Source of the DNA: Helochares maculicollis
Taxonomy: Eukaryota; Arthropoda; Insecta; Coleoptera; Hydrophilidae
Length of the DNA stretch: 59,124 nt
Direction: 5' to 3'
NCBI GenBank assembly: GCA_033557835.1
Contig: JAWQRO010000093.1
Location: forward strand, 1 to 59,124
Positions within the stretch are counted from its first letter, which is position 1; each line of letters opens with the position of its first letter. Positions 11,801 to 23,500 of this stretch are shown piece after piece. The notes under the pieces are model-generated. The model made no database searches. It had not been told where the DNA came from and saw only the letters and a program-made list of their open reading frames with translations. The position numbers and the translations under genes are program-made.

Positions 11801-14062
11801 CTGTACATTAATGCAGACTGAGGCAGGTAAACTTTTGTTTGTCTGTGAATTTATTCAATAATATGCGGGTGAATGACTTTGCATAACGATGGAAAATCCT
11901 TGAAAAAGTTTAAAAGCCCAGAACAATTCACATCAGGTGATTTGGTGAATCATCTGACTTGTTTACAAGTTTACACATGATTATTATAATTGGATGATTT
12001 TTAGGATATCAGGACATACACTCTTACTATAGTAATGATCTATCGAGTTTTATGGGAAAATAATTATATCAACAACTTTTTTCTCTGATTTGCAAAGTCA
12101 CTGTTACATTGGTTGTCAGTAAACATATACCGTAAAATATGTTAGAAGGTTTTTCCCACACGAATACCTTTCAAGTCAGATTTAGAATTTTATTAATTTA
12201 TCTTTTTAAACTTTGGTTTATTATTTGGAGACTTGAGAATATTGTCTAAGAACTGTTTCTTATAGCTTGTCGATAATTACCCACCGTCCTGTGCTAGACT
12301 GTGTTTGAGATTTTTCCCTCCTTACTTTTAATCCTCTACAGTTTGTAACATTTGTGAAACATCATTGATGGTTTTCTGCCTATCATTACAGAATCTATTT
12401 GATTTGGACATTATTTGGGCTCCTGTATGTGTCCTTTTTTCATTTTCATTCGCCTTCACATGTTTACTGTTTTCTAATAGATGGTCTATAAATTTCCTGT
12501 CGTTTGAATCGTGTATTTGTGTGTTCTATTATGATCTTTATATCATACTGTGGACTTTTATTCAATGGCTCCTCTAATTGGCTTCAAACATCTTCTTGTT
12601 CTGGAATCGTTGTTCTCAGCTTTTATGAAAGTCTCAATTAGAGCTTCGTGAAGCCAACTTATACACCTGCTAGGCATGAAAGTATAAAGAGTGCCTATTA
12701 AACAGATTAAGGGTTTAGCATATACGCCAAAATAATTTTATCAATGTAGTAATACTTAGCGTAATTTATCATTACTAAATCTATCCAGGAATTTGTCATA
12801 AAATATTATCTTCGGAATTGTTTTTCAGTATTTGTATTAGACGATTCTGATGCGAATTGGTGGAAAGGTAGCAATCAAAGAGGCGAAGGTCTTTTTCCGG
12901 CCAGCTTCGTCACGGCGGATTTATCAGTTGAACCCGAACAAACGGAGATTAAAAAGAAAACAGTTGAAACAGTAGAAGATAAAAGTGTCAAAGATCCTGG
13001 AAATGTGGAAGTTGATGAAGATAAAATTGATAGGCTATTACATCTACTACACGAAGCAGACCCTACGAATTCAGAACACGACACGGATGAGATGCTGAAA
13101 TTGGAAAGTAAGATTCTTTGGCGTTTTCATTATGAAGTTCTGCAAGTCTCAAACTTGTGTGGTAAAACAACCCAATTTTTGCAGGGGAAGTCAATGCAAT
13201 GGGGCCTCTAATCGATACAGAACTGGAACGGGTCGATCGTAAACATGCACAGCTAGCGCAACTAAGCACAGATTTAGTGGAAGCACTCAGTTTATACCAT
13301 CAGCTTATGCGTGAGCCACAAACACAATCAGTTAGTAAGATGCCTTATGGCTATGGACAACCCCCAACACATTCCCCACATCCAATGGTAGGTTATTTTG
13401 TTAATTAGTTGGTTTGTGTTTATTGACGTGTTTGATCAAAATCTTGCAGAGTTTTAATGGAGCCTACCCAATGAGTATCCATCCACATCCATCTATGGGC
13501 CCGTACGGTCCAGGTTCAATGCCAATGCAAGATCCTAGGCCTTTTATGCCTCCTCCAGGAGCATCGCATTTTCCCAGTATGGCCCAAGGTTTACCGCCAC
13601 CACCAAATATGATGCCACCGTCTCTTCCAAATATGCAAATGCCACCAGTGTCTGGCCAGCCTCAAACTGGTGTACCCCACGGTATGCCTCCTAGTAATTT
13701 ATCGCATCCACAGTTGGATGAAAGGATACAGCCAAATTCAAATCTTAACCAAATGCATCAAAGGTAAACCCATTCACAGCTCATTTTAATTGTATCAACA
13801 CCACATGTTTATTATTGGAACATGTATTAACCCAGTCATAATTGAGTAGACATTAGCATATTTATTTATTTTATAATTGCTTAAAATAATGACAAATTAG
13901 TTACTGGTTATTAATAAACTCTTGTGTCGTAGTATGTCAAACTATGGCCCAACGAGTATTCCTCCAGGTTTCCCTCCAAACGGACCGCAAATGCCGATAC
14001 AGAACGGACCCGGCCCCCAAACTGGACATTTTCAACCACCGCCGAATACTCATATTATGTAG
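5295..14062 (+). CDS. Stam: STAM, ESCRT-0 adaptor (form using exons 1A and 2A)
   Basis: Coding exons: 5295-5334, 5491-5651, 11127-11366, 11472-11754, 12829-13107, 13185-13387, 13450-13763, 13933-14062 (549 aa; all phases agree). STAM pairs with Hrs to form ESCRT-0, which binds ubiquitinated receptors on early endosomes. Visible in order: VHS domain (residues 1-147), ubiquitin-interacting motif (about 166-181, EEEDQIAKAIELSLKE), SH3 (about 219-272, ALYDF...NWWKG...LFPASFV) for binding deubiquitinases, a helical GAT-like Hrs-binding region (about 305-385), and a Pro/Met/Gly-rich tail. Length is close to vertebrate STAM (about 540 aa). Exons 1-2 occur twice: copy A here and copy B at 9219-9549, both in phase with exon 3. 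Splicing 2A to 11127 must skip copy B. Confidence 0.9.
5896..7085. other. Intronic sequence between STAM copy A and the mariner
   Basis: AT-rich intron sequence with no recognisable exon. It is part of the roughly 3.9-kb segment separating the two STAM 5' copies. Confidence 0.5.
7088..8332 (+). mobile_element. Mariner (mauritiana-type), degenerate copy 1
   Basis: Bounded by inverted terminal repeats starting CCAGGTGCGCAA on the left and, read on the minus strand, CCAGGTGTGCAA on the right. TA target-site duplications sit at 7086-7087 and 8333-8334. Total 1245 bp, the usual mariner length. It encodes a broken Mos1-like transposase and lies inside the STAM gene, between the duplicated 5' copies. 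Its sequence is closely related to the copy at 40679-41971. Confidence 0.9.
7259..8254 (+). pseudogene. Mariner transposase pseudogene, copy 1
   Basis: Recognisable mauritiana-subfamily transposase (MSNFEP..., YSPDLAPSDYHLF, EQHFETFED). It lost about 10 bases after the sixth codon relative to the other copy and carries several further stops and frameshifts. The second catalytic Asp, in the HDNAPAH motif, is Tyr here (HYNVPAH). The first motif GDEKW is also altered to FDEKL. Dead for transposition. Confidence 0.88.
8335..9037. other. Intronic sequence between mariner and STAM copy B
   Basis: AT-rich with no exon or repeat recognised. It ends where homology to the copy A 5' flank begins. Confidence 0.5.
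9038..9803 (+). repeat. Duplicated STAM 5' segment, copy B
   Basis: Second copy of the segment at 5105-5895. It includes a diverged 5' flank, exon 1B, intron 1, exon 2B and about 250 bp downstream. Differences within exon 2B fall largely at third codon positions or are conservative, while splice sites and frame are kept. Flanking non-coding sequence has diverged more. Confidence 0.85.
9219..9549 (+). CDS. Stam: STAM alternative 5' coding exons 1B and 2B
   Basis: Exon 1B 9219-9258 (MVFFKPSRQDIEV) with donor gtgagt, and exon 2B 9389-9549 with acceptor gctaacag and donor gttagt. Together they encode the first 67 residues of a VHS domain, ending HNPNPHVSLQAVT, identical in length and phase to copy A. 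Joined to exon 3 at 11127 they give a full 549-residue STAM. Differences from copy A include Gln8Arg, Lys15Thr, Glu/Asp swaps and Ser28Leu. Being nearer to exon 3, copy B may be the main promoter and start. No disabling mutation is seen. Whether both copies are used cannot be decided from sequence. Confidence 0.8.
9804..11126 (+). other. STAM intron between exon 2B and exon 3
   Basis: AT-rich intron ending in tatttttgcag. The minus-strand open frame at 10630-10842 is not supported as a gene. Confidence 0.55.
11755..12828 (+). other. STAM intron interrupting the SH3 domain
   Basis: Intron of 1074 bp between donor gtaagt (11755) and acceptor tttttcag (12821-12828), splitting the SH3 domain after its diverging-loop half. 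No other feature was seen in it. Confidence 0.7.
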
Positions 14063-14487
14063 TTTAGTGAAATAAACGATATCGTTTTACTATCTGCTAT
14101 TATTTGATTTGACGAAAAAAATCTATGCTATCTAATATATTCTTAAATAATTACTTTGAATTCCTGTATGATATGCTTTGTGTAATGTAACATTTAGTAT
14201 GTGGTATCGGACGACACCCACAATGCAGTTGTTAGCCTTATTTGAGGTATTCCTTAACTTTTTAGTCATAATCTCATTAAAATGTAACATAAAATGTATA
14301 TTTTTTAAATAGTCAGGCGATGATACATTGCACCAAGGCTGATATAATCAAACACACTTTTATATAAGTGTAGTTGTAAAGTGTATGATAAGTATATGGT
14401 TTGTACATGGTTATTTATTTCATAGATTATTTCTATTATTGCATATGATTGATTATAATTATGAATATTTCGTGTAAATTTAATATG

Positions 14488-14493
14488 AATAAA
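14488..14493 (+). terminator. Poly(A) signal of STAM
   Basis: AATAAA about 425 nt downstream of the STAM stop codon, followed by a T-rich tract. Confidence 0.5.
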
Positions 14494-17400
14494 ATTTTAC
14501 TTAATTATGCTGAAGTTTCACTGTACCGACTTGGCAGCATCAGTAAGTTTGTTTTAGACTGCAATTCTAATACGAGAGGCAACTATTAATTGATGTCACC
14601 TAGAGTTAGAATTATTAAGGCGGTTTGTTGTGTTATTAGTTGATACTCTATTTGAGATTCAGTAACACGGTTTTACAAAAAACAATTACTTTCGGTACTT
14701 ATGGTCCCACCTTCAGAGCCACGGTGGCCTCGACGGCGACATATCAATGGAGCCTGGATGAAGTGGAGAAAAGTCACGGCCTTACTATGCGATCGAAAAA
14801 TGCCAATTCACCTAAGATCAAAGATATAGCGTGTAGTCGTCGGTTCGGTGGTGCTCTATGATTCTGAATGCTGCTCAACAACTCGATTCATCGGGCGACG
14901 CTTTCCTGTTATGGACGTGCGTATGGCCCCCATGGATAAAGAGTGTCTCTATTCGACCACATGACTAACGACATTCTCTGGAAAAAGTTCAGCTTCGCTT
15001 CCATGAATGAAAAAATCTGGAGTGTCTCCACTCAATATTCCCTTATAAATATATATACTACATAAATGTATCTACGATTAAAAATAATAAAACTACAAAC
15101 ACTTACATGCACTTCAAAACTAAAAGCAAAAGTTTTAATATACATAATTTTCATTAATTTCAATGTCTATATTCAACACATTAATATATCCATAAGGAAT
15201 ATTCAATTCTTTTTTAGTACATATATATAATCGAAATATTTATAATGTTTCTTTATATAATGTACAACACTTTGTGTAAAAACCCTTTGCTAAAGATTTA
15301 CTTTCAATGTATGAATTCATAACTAAAGGAAGGGTCCAATTTTAGAATATAAGTTTATAACTAAAAAATGAAATTTGTGACGGTAAAGTTTCACTTCCGG
15401 TTTTCAAATTTACTCGGAACTATTTGCTATTGCTAAATTGTCCATGCTTAGCATTTTTGTAGCATTTTTATAAAAATTTTATTTCAAGGCCTACTAAAAT
15501 TGGATTTTTCAAAATTATAAAAATTGCACTTCCGGTGCTTCGATCATGTAGAAAATTTGTATCTGTCAATTTTTTGTGGTATTTAAGATTTGTACGAAAT
15601 TTCAATCTGATAGCTAAATTTTAAAGACTACTTTACTAAAAAATTTCAAAACTGTGTAAGTAAACAGGTACTTCCGGCGGTTCTACATGCCTCAAAAGTT
15701 GATACAGTTTTTGTGTTAATGGCCGTATACCAAATTTCATCGCTCTACCTCAAACGGTCTGACCGCTATTGTGTTTACATACACACACAGGCAACATACT
15801 AAAAATGGATTCAGGTGAACTCAAAATGTGGAGATCCGTTAAAATCTCGAGGTTGAAATTGTTCAATGTCCCAATACCTTCCCTTTACTAATGTAAAAAT
15901 GCGCGAGCAGATTGTGATGATTCGGACGTGTTAACAGAGCAGTACTGGGGACAGTAGTCAACGTAGCTCAAAACCTGAACGATGATAGATGAAAGGATAG
16001 CCACAACAATGATGGCAGGACACCATAAACGCAGATTTGAAAACATGCAATCTACATAAGTGAGACGCACTAGATCGCATAACATGAAGGAGATCTATTC
16101 AAAGAGCGGATCCCACTGTAAAGAGACAATTACTAAGAAGAAGAAAAATATATGTATTTTGCTTTAGTTTTGAAACGGAAAAAGTTCGCCACAAGCCACA
16201 AATAGTTATGTAGTTTCTGTTGGTGATATCTTAAAACAATTGGCATAGTACAATACATGAGATCTGTAATCTCTCTTGTCTGTAACAAGCTAAGCGAAGC
16301 CCATATATGTATTGAAAAGACTCTGAAGCACTAGGTTCTAGGCTCTGCATGAGCTTAAGAAAATTCTCCTGACAAAATGCATTAACACTGGCTATATGTA
16401 TCAGAAATTATGTGAAATTTTAGAAATATTTTCAAAATTTCATGAGTATGGATGTAGGATAGTATTAATTGAAAATAATTATAGAGCAAACCCGGCAGAC
16501 AAGCACAAACAACATGAACAGTTAATAAAAACGGTTTAATTAATTTGATGGGATAACAAAGCAAATTGTGCGTTTTTAATTTTTACCAGATGTTATAAGG
16601 ACTATTCGACTGTTGCAGGTCCTATGACACTCTAAAATTAAGGGAAGCAATAGGACTGACGATGTTGCAAGAGAGGACATGTGCAAACCACTCAATCATA
16701 GATAGATAAATAAACAAGTTTAAAAAATTTTTTCAAATTAGGCTTCCGCAAGGAATGGCAAGAACTTTGGGAAGAGTCAGTTATGATAAAGAAAACGTTT
16801 TTGGATCCTTTAGCACTCATGTCAGGTAGACTCCTCGGTCGTACGAATATCCTAACTTGGAATGAGAGTGTACTGCCTCCATCACTAGATTAAGATCTTA
16901 GAAATGTTAACACATTAAAGAAATTACATACAAAATATTTTAGATACCCCCTTGTTGGAGATCTGAATCATTTTTTTTTATTGTGAGTATTTTGCTGCAC
17001 CAATGACTGGTTAATGGGGAAACTAATTGAAAAGGGGCATCAGACCCCTCTGACAAAGTATACTTTGCTGGTAGTTTGCTCCATCTCAACAGCACTGTTT
17101 TCTAATTTCCTAAAAATCTAGGTTTAAAGTATAAGGTCATATTATCTCCTTTTACCCTTATCATTCTAATCTTTTAGCACTAAAAAGAATACATACATTT
17201 AGAAGAAAAGTAGATCAACAAACTTTATATAATTTTTGCAGTGAGCACTGAGGAGTTCCCTTATCGCCAACAACCAAGCAAAGGTTGAAACGAAGTTTCA
17301 GTGAAGCTGGTTGAATTTTTCTACATAGAAAATTTTGTGTAAGAATTTTTATCACATAACTCAATAATTAATTGGTTTACTTATAATGTTTTATATACTT

Positions 17401-20400
17401 TTGTGCTAAATAATGTAATTCCTCTACAATTCTCATAAGAACTCAGGTCTCTTTTTAAACATCGATACTATTATTCCAATCAGGGACCTTTCTAATTCCA
17501 GACCATGTTAAAAATCTCTGTCAACACTTCTTTCTGGCCTACGGTCTTAAACATTTTAGCATTGATTACGCCACAGATTGCAGATTTATTTCCTATGGTA
17601 TTTTTTGTATAGAGTTCAATACCTCTAATTGTCTTCTCATCATTCGTCAACCATTGAATTTTCGTTTTCATAGGCGTTTTCTCTTGCCAAATTAATCAAA
17701 CTCAACTATTTTTAGTTAGTGTTTTCCCGGGCCTTCTAATAGAAATGATCATTCAATGTCAATACTCTTATCATTACATATTTTAAGTTGGAAACAGCTA
17801 ACCAAGACACCATCCAGTTACTCTTATTCTCATCTTGCTGAAACGTTCGAGGAATAGCTGACGGGCATGTATAAAAAATAAGTCTAATTTTCAACATTTA
17901 TTTTAATTGCATCCCAATTATACAGTACAATAACTATACTTCTTGTGATTTGATGCTCTTTTACGAAGAAAAAAAAAAATAAATGCGACAAAAAAGCAAG
18001 AAAGTACAAAAATAAGATTAACTATAAAATTGAGGTAACAGTTGATGGAATTAAAAGCGACAATTCAGAAACAGAAATGAGTCTTTAAAAACTATTAGAA
18101 ATAATACAAATTAGGGTTTACATCTATATACAATTTGGCAAGGGAAACTAACATACATATCATGTTTAAGACACGAAAATAATTTACAAATCAACAAAAT
18201 GACAAATGACTTCTTTTATTTTACTTTAAAATATACAATCTCACAGCCCACACAAAAAATTGTTTCTTGGCGCCAACTCGTCATCAAAATTACAATCTAA
18301 CATCAGAGAACCATCTAATGCTAGTAATTTAGGTAACAAGTAAAATGGAAATTTCACTTGAATTACGAAGCTACCATTTTGTATTCAATGAGGTTTGCTT
18401 TATGTATGCAAACGTTGCATTTAGTATTCGAAAAAATGCCTCTTAGTATTTGAGTACTTTGTGCGAAAGGACGTAAATAGGTCGCTCACTAATCCCAGTG
18501 AAATTAAACAATCATACATCCAAAAACTTTAAATTATTCTTGAATAGATTAAAATATACATCAATATCGCATATACATTCGATAATACGACACAAAACAC
18601 AAATAAGTATTGAAAACTTTGTATAAACTTGGGCTTCCGATAAGCAGAGGCAATTCCTTACAAAAAAATTGCTTAGGGTAAGCGTTCACAAATTGTTATT
18701 GCACTTATTAAAAACTTATCGAATTATTTTTCCATTGCAGTTTTGTATTAGTCGATTGCTTTTAAAAATTTTCTAAATCTTTCGGCTCAGAGACCCAATT
18801 TTATAAAATCTGAAATAATTTCAACTACCTACACTTCTAAATATACTTTTAACAATAATTCAACTAATGTTTATTAATATTAAACATGATAATATTTATA
18901 AATAATTTAATCACTAACATATATTTAACAGTTAGAACTGAAAATGCCCCTATTCGGCTGAATTTTATAATAAAATTGACTTAACAATGCTTTTATGACT
19001 TGAATATTTTAATACCATAATGTTTCAATGTGATGATCGTGTGCTAGGTATGAAGGGAATTTTTAAACATTTTTCATGAGCGTCTTTGAACATATTCGAG
19101 GATAACACTTTGTACTTATGATTACTCAACTTAAAGAAAAAATAAATTGATATGTTTTCTTTACAAAATTCAGGTCTAAATTAATTTTGTTAACTTAATT
19201 CAATTTATTAGGTCGGAAGATTTAATTTGTGATGTACTAATATAATGCAAAAAATGTCAAAAAACATATAATAATGAAATAATATCTTGGCATCATGAAA
19301 AAATATCTAAAAAATATTTGCTGTAACTTCCATGGTCACTTAGCTGTCTTATCCATCTTCGTTAATAATTGGTCATGCTAGTGCATTTACTATTGCTACA
19401 TATATATTTACCATATTTATCGATGGTTTACTTAATATACTAGAGCTCATGACATTGGACTGGTATCTAGAAAGCAAATTTATAAAGCAGTGGCTTATCT
19501 ACAAATATCAACTAGACAGTAACTACAGTTTACAAATGACGTACTACAAGTCTTGTTGTGTTGCAGTTATTTCACCGTCGTTTGGCGTAATCGACTTGGA
19601 AACAAGTGCGTTAAGAACCATCTGTTCGTCTTGAAACTATTGAATTTTGTTTGCTAAGAATATTGTGACGAAACTCATCTGGATCATGACAACATTACAA
19701 AATATTAGTTTTGCTCTCCCCTTTGGAAGTTTGTTAATTTTATCATATGTTGTGCCACAAATATCTGATGTGCAAATAAGAAGCTACGAAGGACCAAATT
19801 TGTATGCTACAAATGCCTCGTGTTACCAAGTTTATCACATCTAATGAACGGTTGAGTTTTAATTTTCACAAGGGAATTAAATAACGCTCAGTTAAACAAC
19901 ATTTTTAAAATAATTCAATATAATATGTAAAAAAACTTTCACAATTGATAGTCTCCAAAAATAAAATTTTATTCGCCTAAGGTTTCACAATAGTTTGAAA
20001 TTATTTATATACTACTTATTTAATTCCCTAGCATCAGTACAACTTGTGGAAAACAATTTTAATTTGACTACCTAAAATTGAGCTCTCAACAGTCTTCGAG
20101 TATTATAAAAAAGTATAAAATTGTATCAAAGACTTAAGCTTAGATATAATATTAAAAATTTCATAGAAAGGCATCCCAAGTATAATAATCCAGTAGTCAA
20201 ATTTACTATGAAAACGTTTTCAGTTGATATTTGGCTTTGATTTTTGAATTTTTTTAGTAGACAATATGTTTCCATTTCTTAATGCTAATGGTACAAAAAA
20301 TGGGGTAATAAACTTTAGACTTCGTAATTTTAACAACCTATCAATCGAACAAAAAATAGAATCCCATCTCCATCAGATGTTGACTTTATTAAAGACAACG

Positions 20401-20571
20401 AAATTATTCTGATCACTATTTAACTCAGTTTTGTCAACCTAATCAGAAATGGCATAATATTCCTGCAAATGCATCAAATAAATATCATAAAAAATACTCC
20501 GAAAAATACAAAACAAAAATAAATAAAAATTCTCATAGACAACATCCAAATAAAATAAATAAACTCACACC
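14494..20571. other. Gene-poor convergent region between STAM and Zizimin
   Basis: Both flanking genes end into this region. Apart from the dispersed repeat at 15385-15800, I see no convincing exon. The portion from about 17.9 to 20.57 kb is extremely AT-rich and could include a long Zizimin 3' UTR; the minus-strand signal AATAAA occurs at 17902-17897 among others. Open frames at 14640-14861, 15888-16085 and 19449-19844 show no recognisable protein. Confidence 0.5.
15385..15800 (+). repeat. Dispersed repeat family, copy 1 (non-LTR or SINE-like tail)
   Basis: Contains the word cttccgg several times, then aaaagttgat, ccaaatttcatcgctctacc, ggtctgaccgctat and a terminal tacatacacacacag tract. 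The same order of landmarks recurs in reverse orientation at 22600-22900. The ending (caaatttcat ... ggtctgaccg ... (CA)n-like) resembles the 3' tails of insect non-LTR elements or SINEs. That assignment is from memory and not proven. Confidence 0.65.
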
Positions 20572-23500
20572 TTATGCAGTGCTCGAGTTATGTGATGTCC
20601 CACTTATGGCACTAAAAAGAGCCATGCTGTTCCTCTTAAAGCTTCCTGTTTCATCATGGGGCCACAAAGATTCTCCAAAAATATTCGAGAGCGCAGAACA
20701 CATCTTCTTGTAGTTTTGCCGCATGACCTCTTGGTACTCCTGCTGATCAGCTGCGATAATTTTGCTGTTGATTTGCAGTGCCGAATAACAAATTTTTACA
20801 AATTCCCTATAAACATCTTTTAGCTCCTCTACTTTCTCCTCGGGATACATGGTACTCAGTGCTGGGTCTAAAAAGACCGAAGCGTATGCTAATGGTCCGG
20901 CATTTACCTGAACACAAACACTACCCTGTAGACGTAATTGTAATTTTTTCGCATCTGTTGGTTTTGAAAAGACTACATCTTCCAATTCGGACACTTTTGT
21001 TTGCATTTCGTCGATGGCCACTTCGATGGGACTCAAGTCTTGAGTTCGCTTTGCAGCCACTTGAATGCGTTTCTTTACATAAGGAAAAGAATATTCCGTC
21101 GTTAGTATTGTGCGTCTTTTCCACTGCTCTTCCGGGTTCCCCCTTGCTTTACCATCTTTCGTGAAGGGCGTTTCGAACATGAAGCAATTTATATCATGGT
21201 TTTGCTCAAATTCTGTCTGTCTGTATTCCAAATCGCATTTTTCAAAATACGGAGTGACGTGGGTGACTTGGATGTATGCGAATTTCTGATCTAGCTCCGC
21301 TGGCACAATCGGAGTTGAATCTTGTATCATTTTCACAACATCCTGCCCAAATTTGTCGCAGTACTGCTTTTTCAACCTTTCATAAATGTCACTCAGTGTT
21401 GTAACTTTTGGTTCTTTATATATGTACTCCATTCCACTGTCATCTTCAAAGTACGCTTGACCATAAAACCCGACTCGGAAAAATGTGCCCAGTAAACGTT
21501 TTCCACTTTTGTTGGCTTCCACTACTTTGGAATAATTTTTAGCTAAGGTTTGGTACGATTCTTGAAGCATAAGGTAATTCCGTTGCTTTTCGTATATGGG
21601 GATTATCAGCTTGTACAGTTCACCTAAGACTTCGTATCTTTCCGCTTTATCTATATAGGTGGCACAAGTTTCCAGTTGTTCCAATAGTATGTATTCTGTA
21701 TATTGGACGTCTTGAACCCCTGCATCTAATTTTAGCCCTCGCTCGTCTTTTGGGATGTTGGTAGATATTTTGCTAAAGGCTTCTGCTCCCCAGTCTTGAA
21801 TGTTCTTCAGCTTCAGATATTCAGCCATTAACGCTACTATGTGTAATTGGCAACAAGCCGCCTGTAATTAAGTAATAGTTCGAGATTCTTTGTGCAATAT
21901 AGTAATAATAAATGTATGTATGGTTCTATTATTGTTAGTAGAAATCAAAGTCTTCTAATTATGTATTGAAGGAAATATGCTACTGACTTGCCGTTGTACT
22001 TGATTTTCCTATTATATGATTTATTGAAAAGTGGCAAATTGTGAATTTCCTTCAATATTTAAAAATTGGACTTACAAAGCAGTTCAAATTTAATGAATTA
22101 CGAACCTCAGAAAAGTTTTCATCTCGGATATGATTCCTAGTCATGGTTTGAAGCCAAGTGTGTCTTAGTTCTGGGGTCGATGCATATGAGTTAGCCAAGC
22201 TGTGTTGTAAGTCTACTAGCATTTCAGGGTCATGGTGATGCTCTCTCATTTGAACGGTTGCCATAAGGACAGTTCTAACTCGCTTTGTTAGGTCTTTTAC
22301 TTCAACTGGAAATCCTGAAAACCGATCAAGATTCAAGATATGAAATGAAAAGTACAACCCAACCTTGGATAAATAGTTTAACAGGGCAAAATTAATATGC
22401 ATTTTACAATTTTGTTTAGGTTTCCACTGTTTAGAGTTACAAATTAATTTGGAATCACTTATTGTACAATATTTTAAATAGAGAGTACTTAAGGCTTGGC
22501 CAATGAGCATTATATTGAGTGATAGTTTTGTTATAATATTGGCGGATGGTAAACAATATATCCACTGAATCCATTTTGACCATTTTTAGCTTGTTGTCTG
22601 TGTGTGTGTAAGTATGGCATGTTGTCTTTGTGTGTGTGTATGTAACACGATAGCGGTCAGACCATTTGAGTTAGAGTGATGAAATTTGTTATACATCTAT
22701 TATTGCAAAATCCTAGATCAACATCAACTTTTGAAGTATTTAGTGCCCCCGGAAGTTCCTGTTTACCTAAACATTTTTGAATTTTTTTCAAGTAAACTAA
22801 GCATTTAAAAAGTGCTATTAACTTGTAATTTATTAGAAGCCTGAAAGACTCTCAAAAAATCTTATAAATGAAGTTTCAAAATGACGGCACCACTAGAAAC
22901 AGACTTTTTATTAAAAAAAAAATTGTAACATTTTAGCAATATTTTCAACTGGGATGCTACAGAATCCAGAATTGCCGTGTATAACGAACTTTTGCATAGT
23001 TTTAATTCGATTTTCGAGCCAAAAATGAACAAAAATGTTCAAAATTTAAAAATTAAAAAAAAATAACTTTCATCATGGCCCAGTGGTCACGACACCTGCT
23101 TCCTAATGCCAAGTTTGGGAATTCTAGTCTGGCTACTGGCGTTTTACTTTTTTTTGCTACAATTGATTTTGAATCAAATTTTTGATTCTGGTAGGAATAG
23201 AATAAATAATAATGTAACATTCATTTACAACATAGGAAAAATTAACCGTTATTATAAAATTATATTGCTGGCGTACAAAATAAAGTCTAATATTTTTTAT
23301 AATTTTATTTTATAAGCATGCATATGGAAACTTCAGTTTAAATTGTTCTCTTCTTCTTTTATTACATTCGGCGTCGATTCTCAGCCTGTCGGTTTCGATT
23401 TTTAGATTATGACTAAACACTTTAAAATTTATTTTAGTGCACATTTGCAGGCGTTGCAATTTTCAAAGAAAAGTTTTGCCTATGATTCTGTGAAGAATAC

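Noticed and set aside
14640..14861. 73-codon frame after STAM, in a slightly less AT-rich patch
   Set aside because: No recognisable domain; probably intergenic or old repeat sequence.
20778..21164. 128-codon plus-strand open frame
   Set aside because: It is antisense to the DHR2 exon of Zizimin, whose protein is clearly real.
23076..23130. Functional tRNA gene
   Set aside because: B box is degenerate and no complete cloverleaf with paired acceptor stem is evident.
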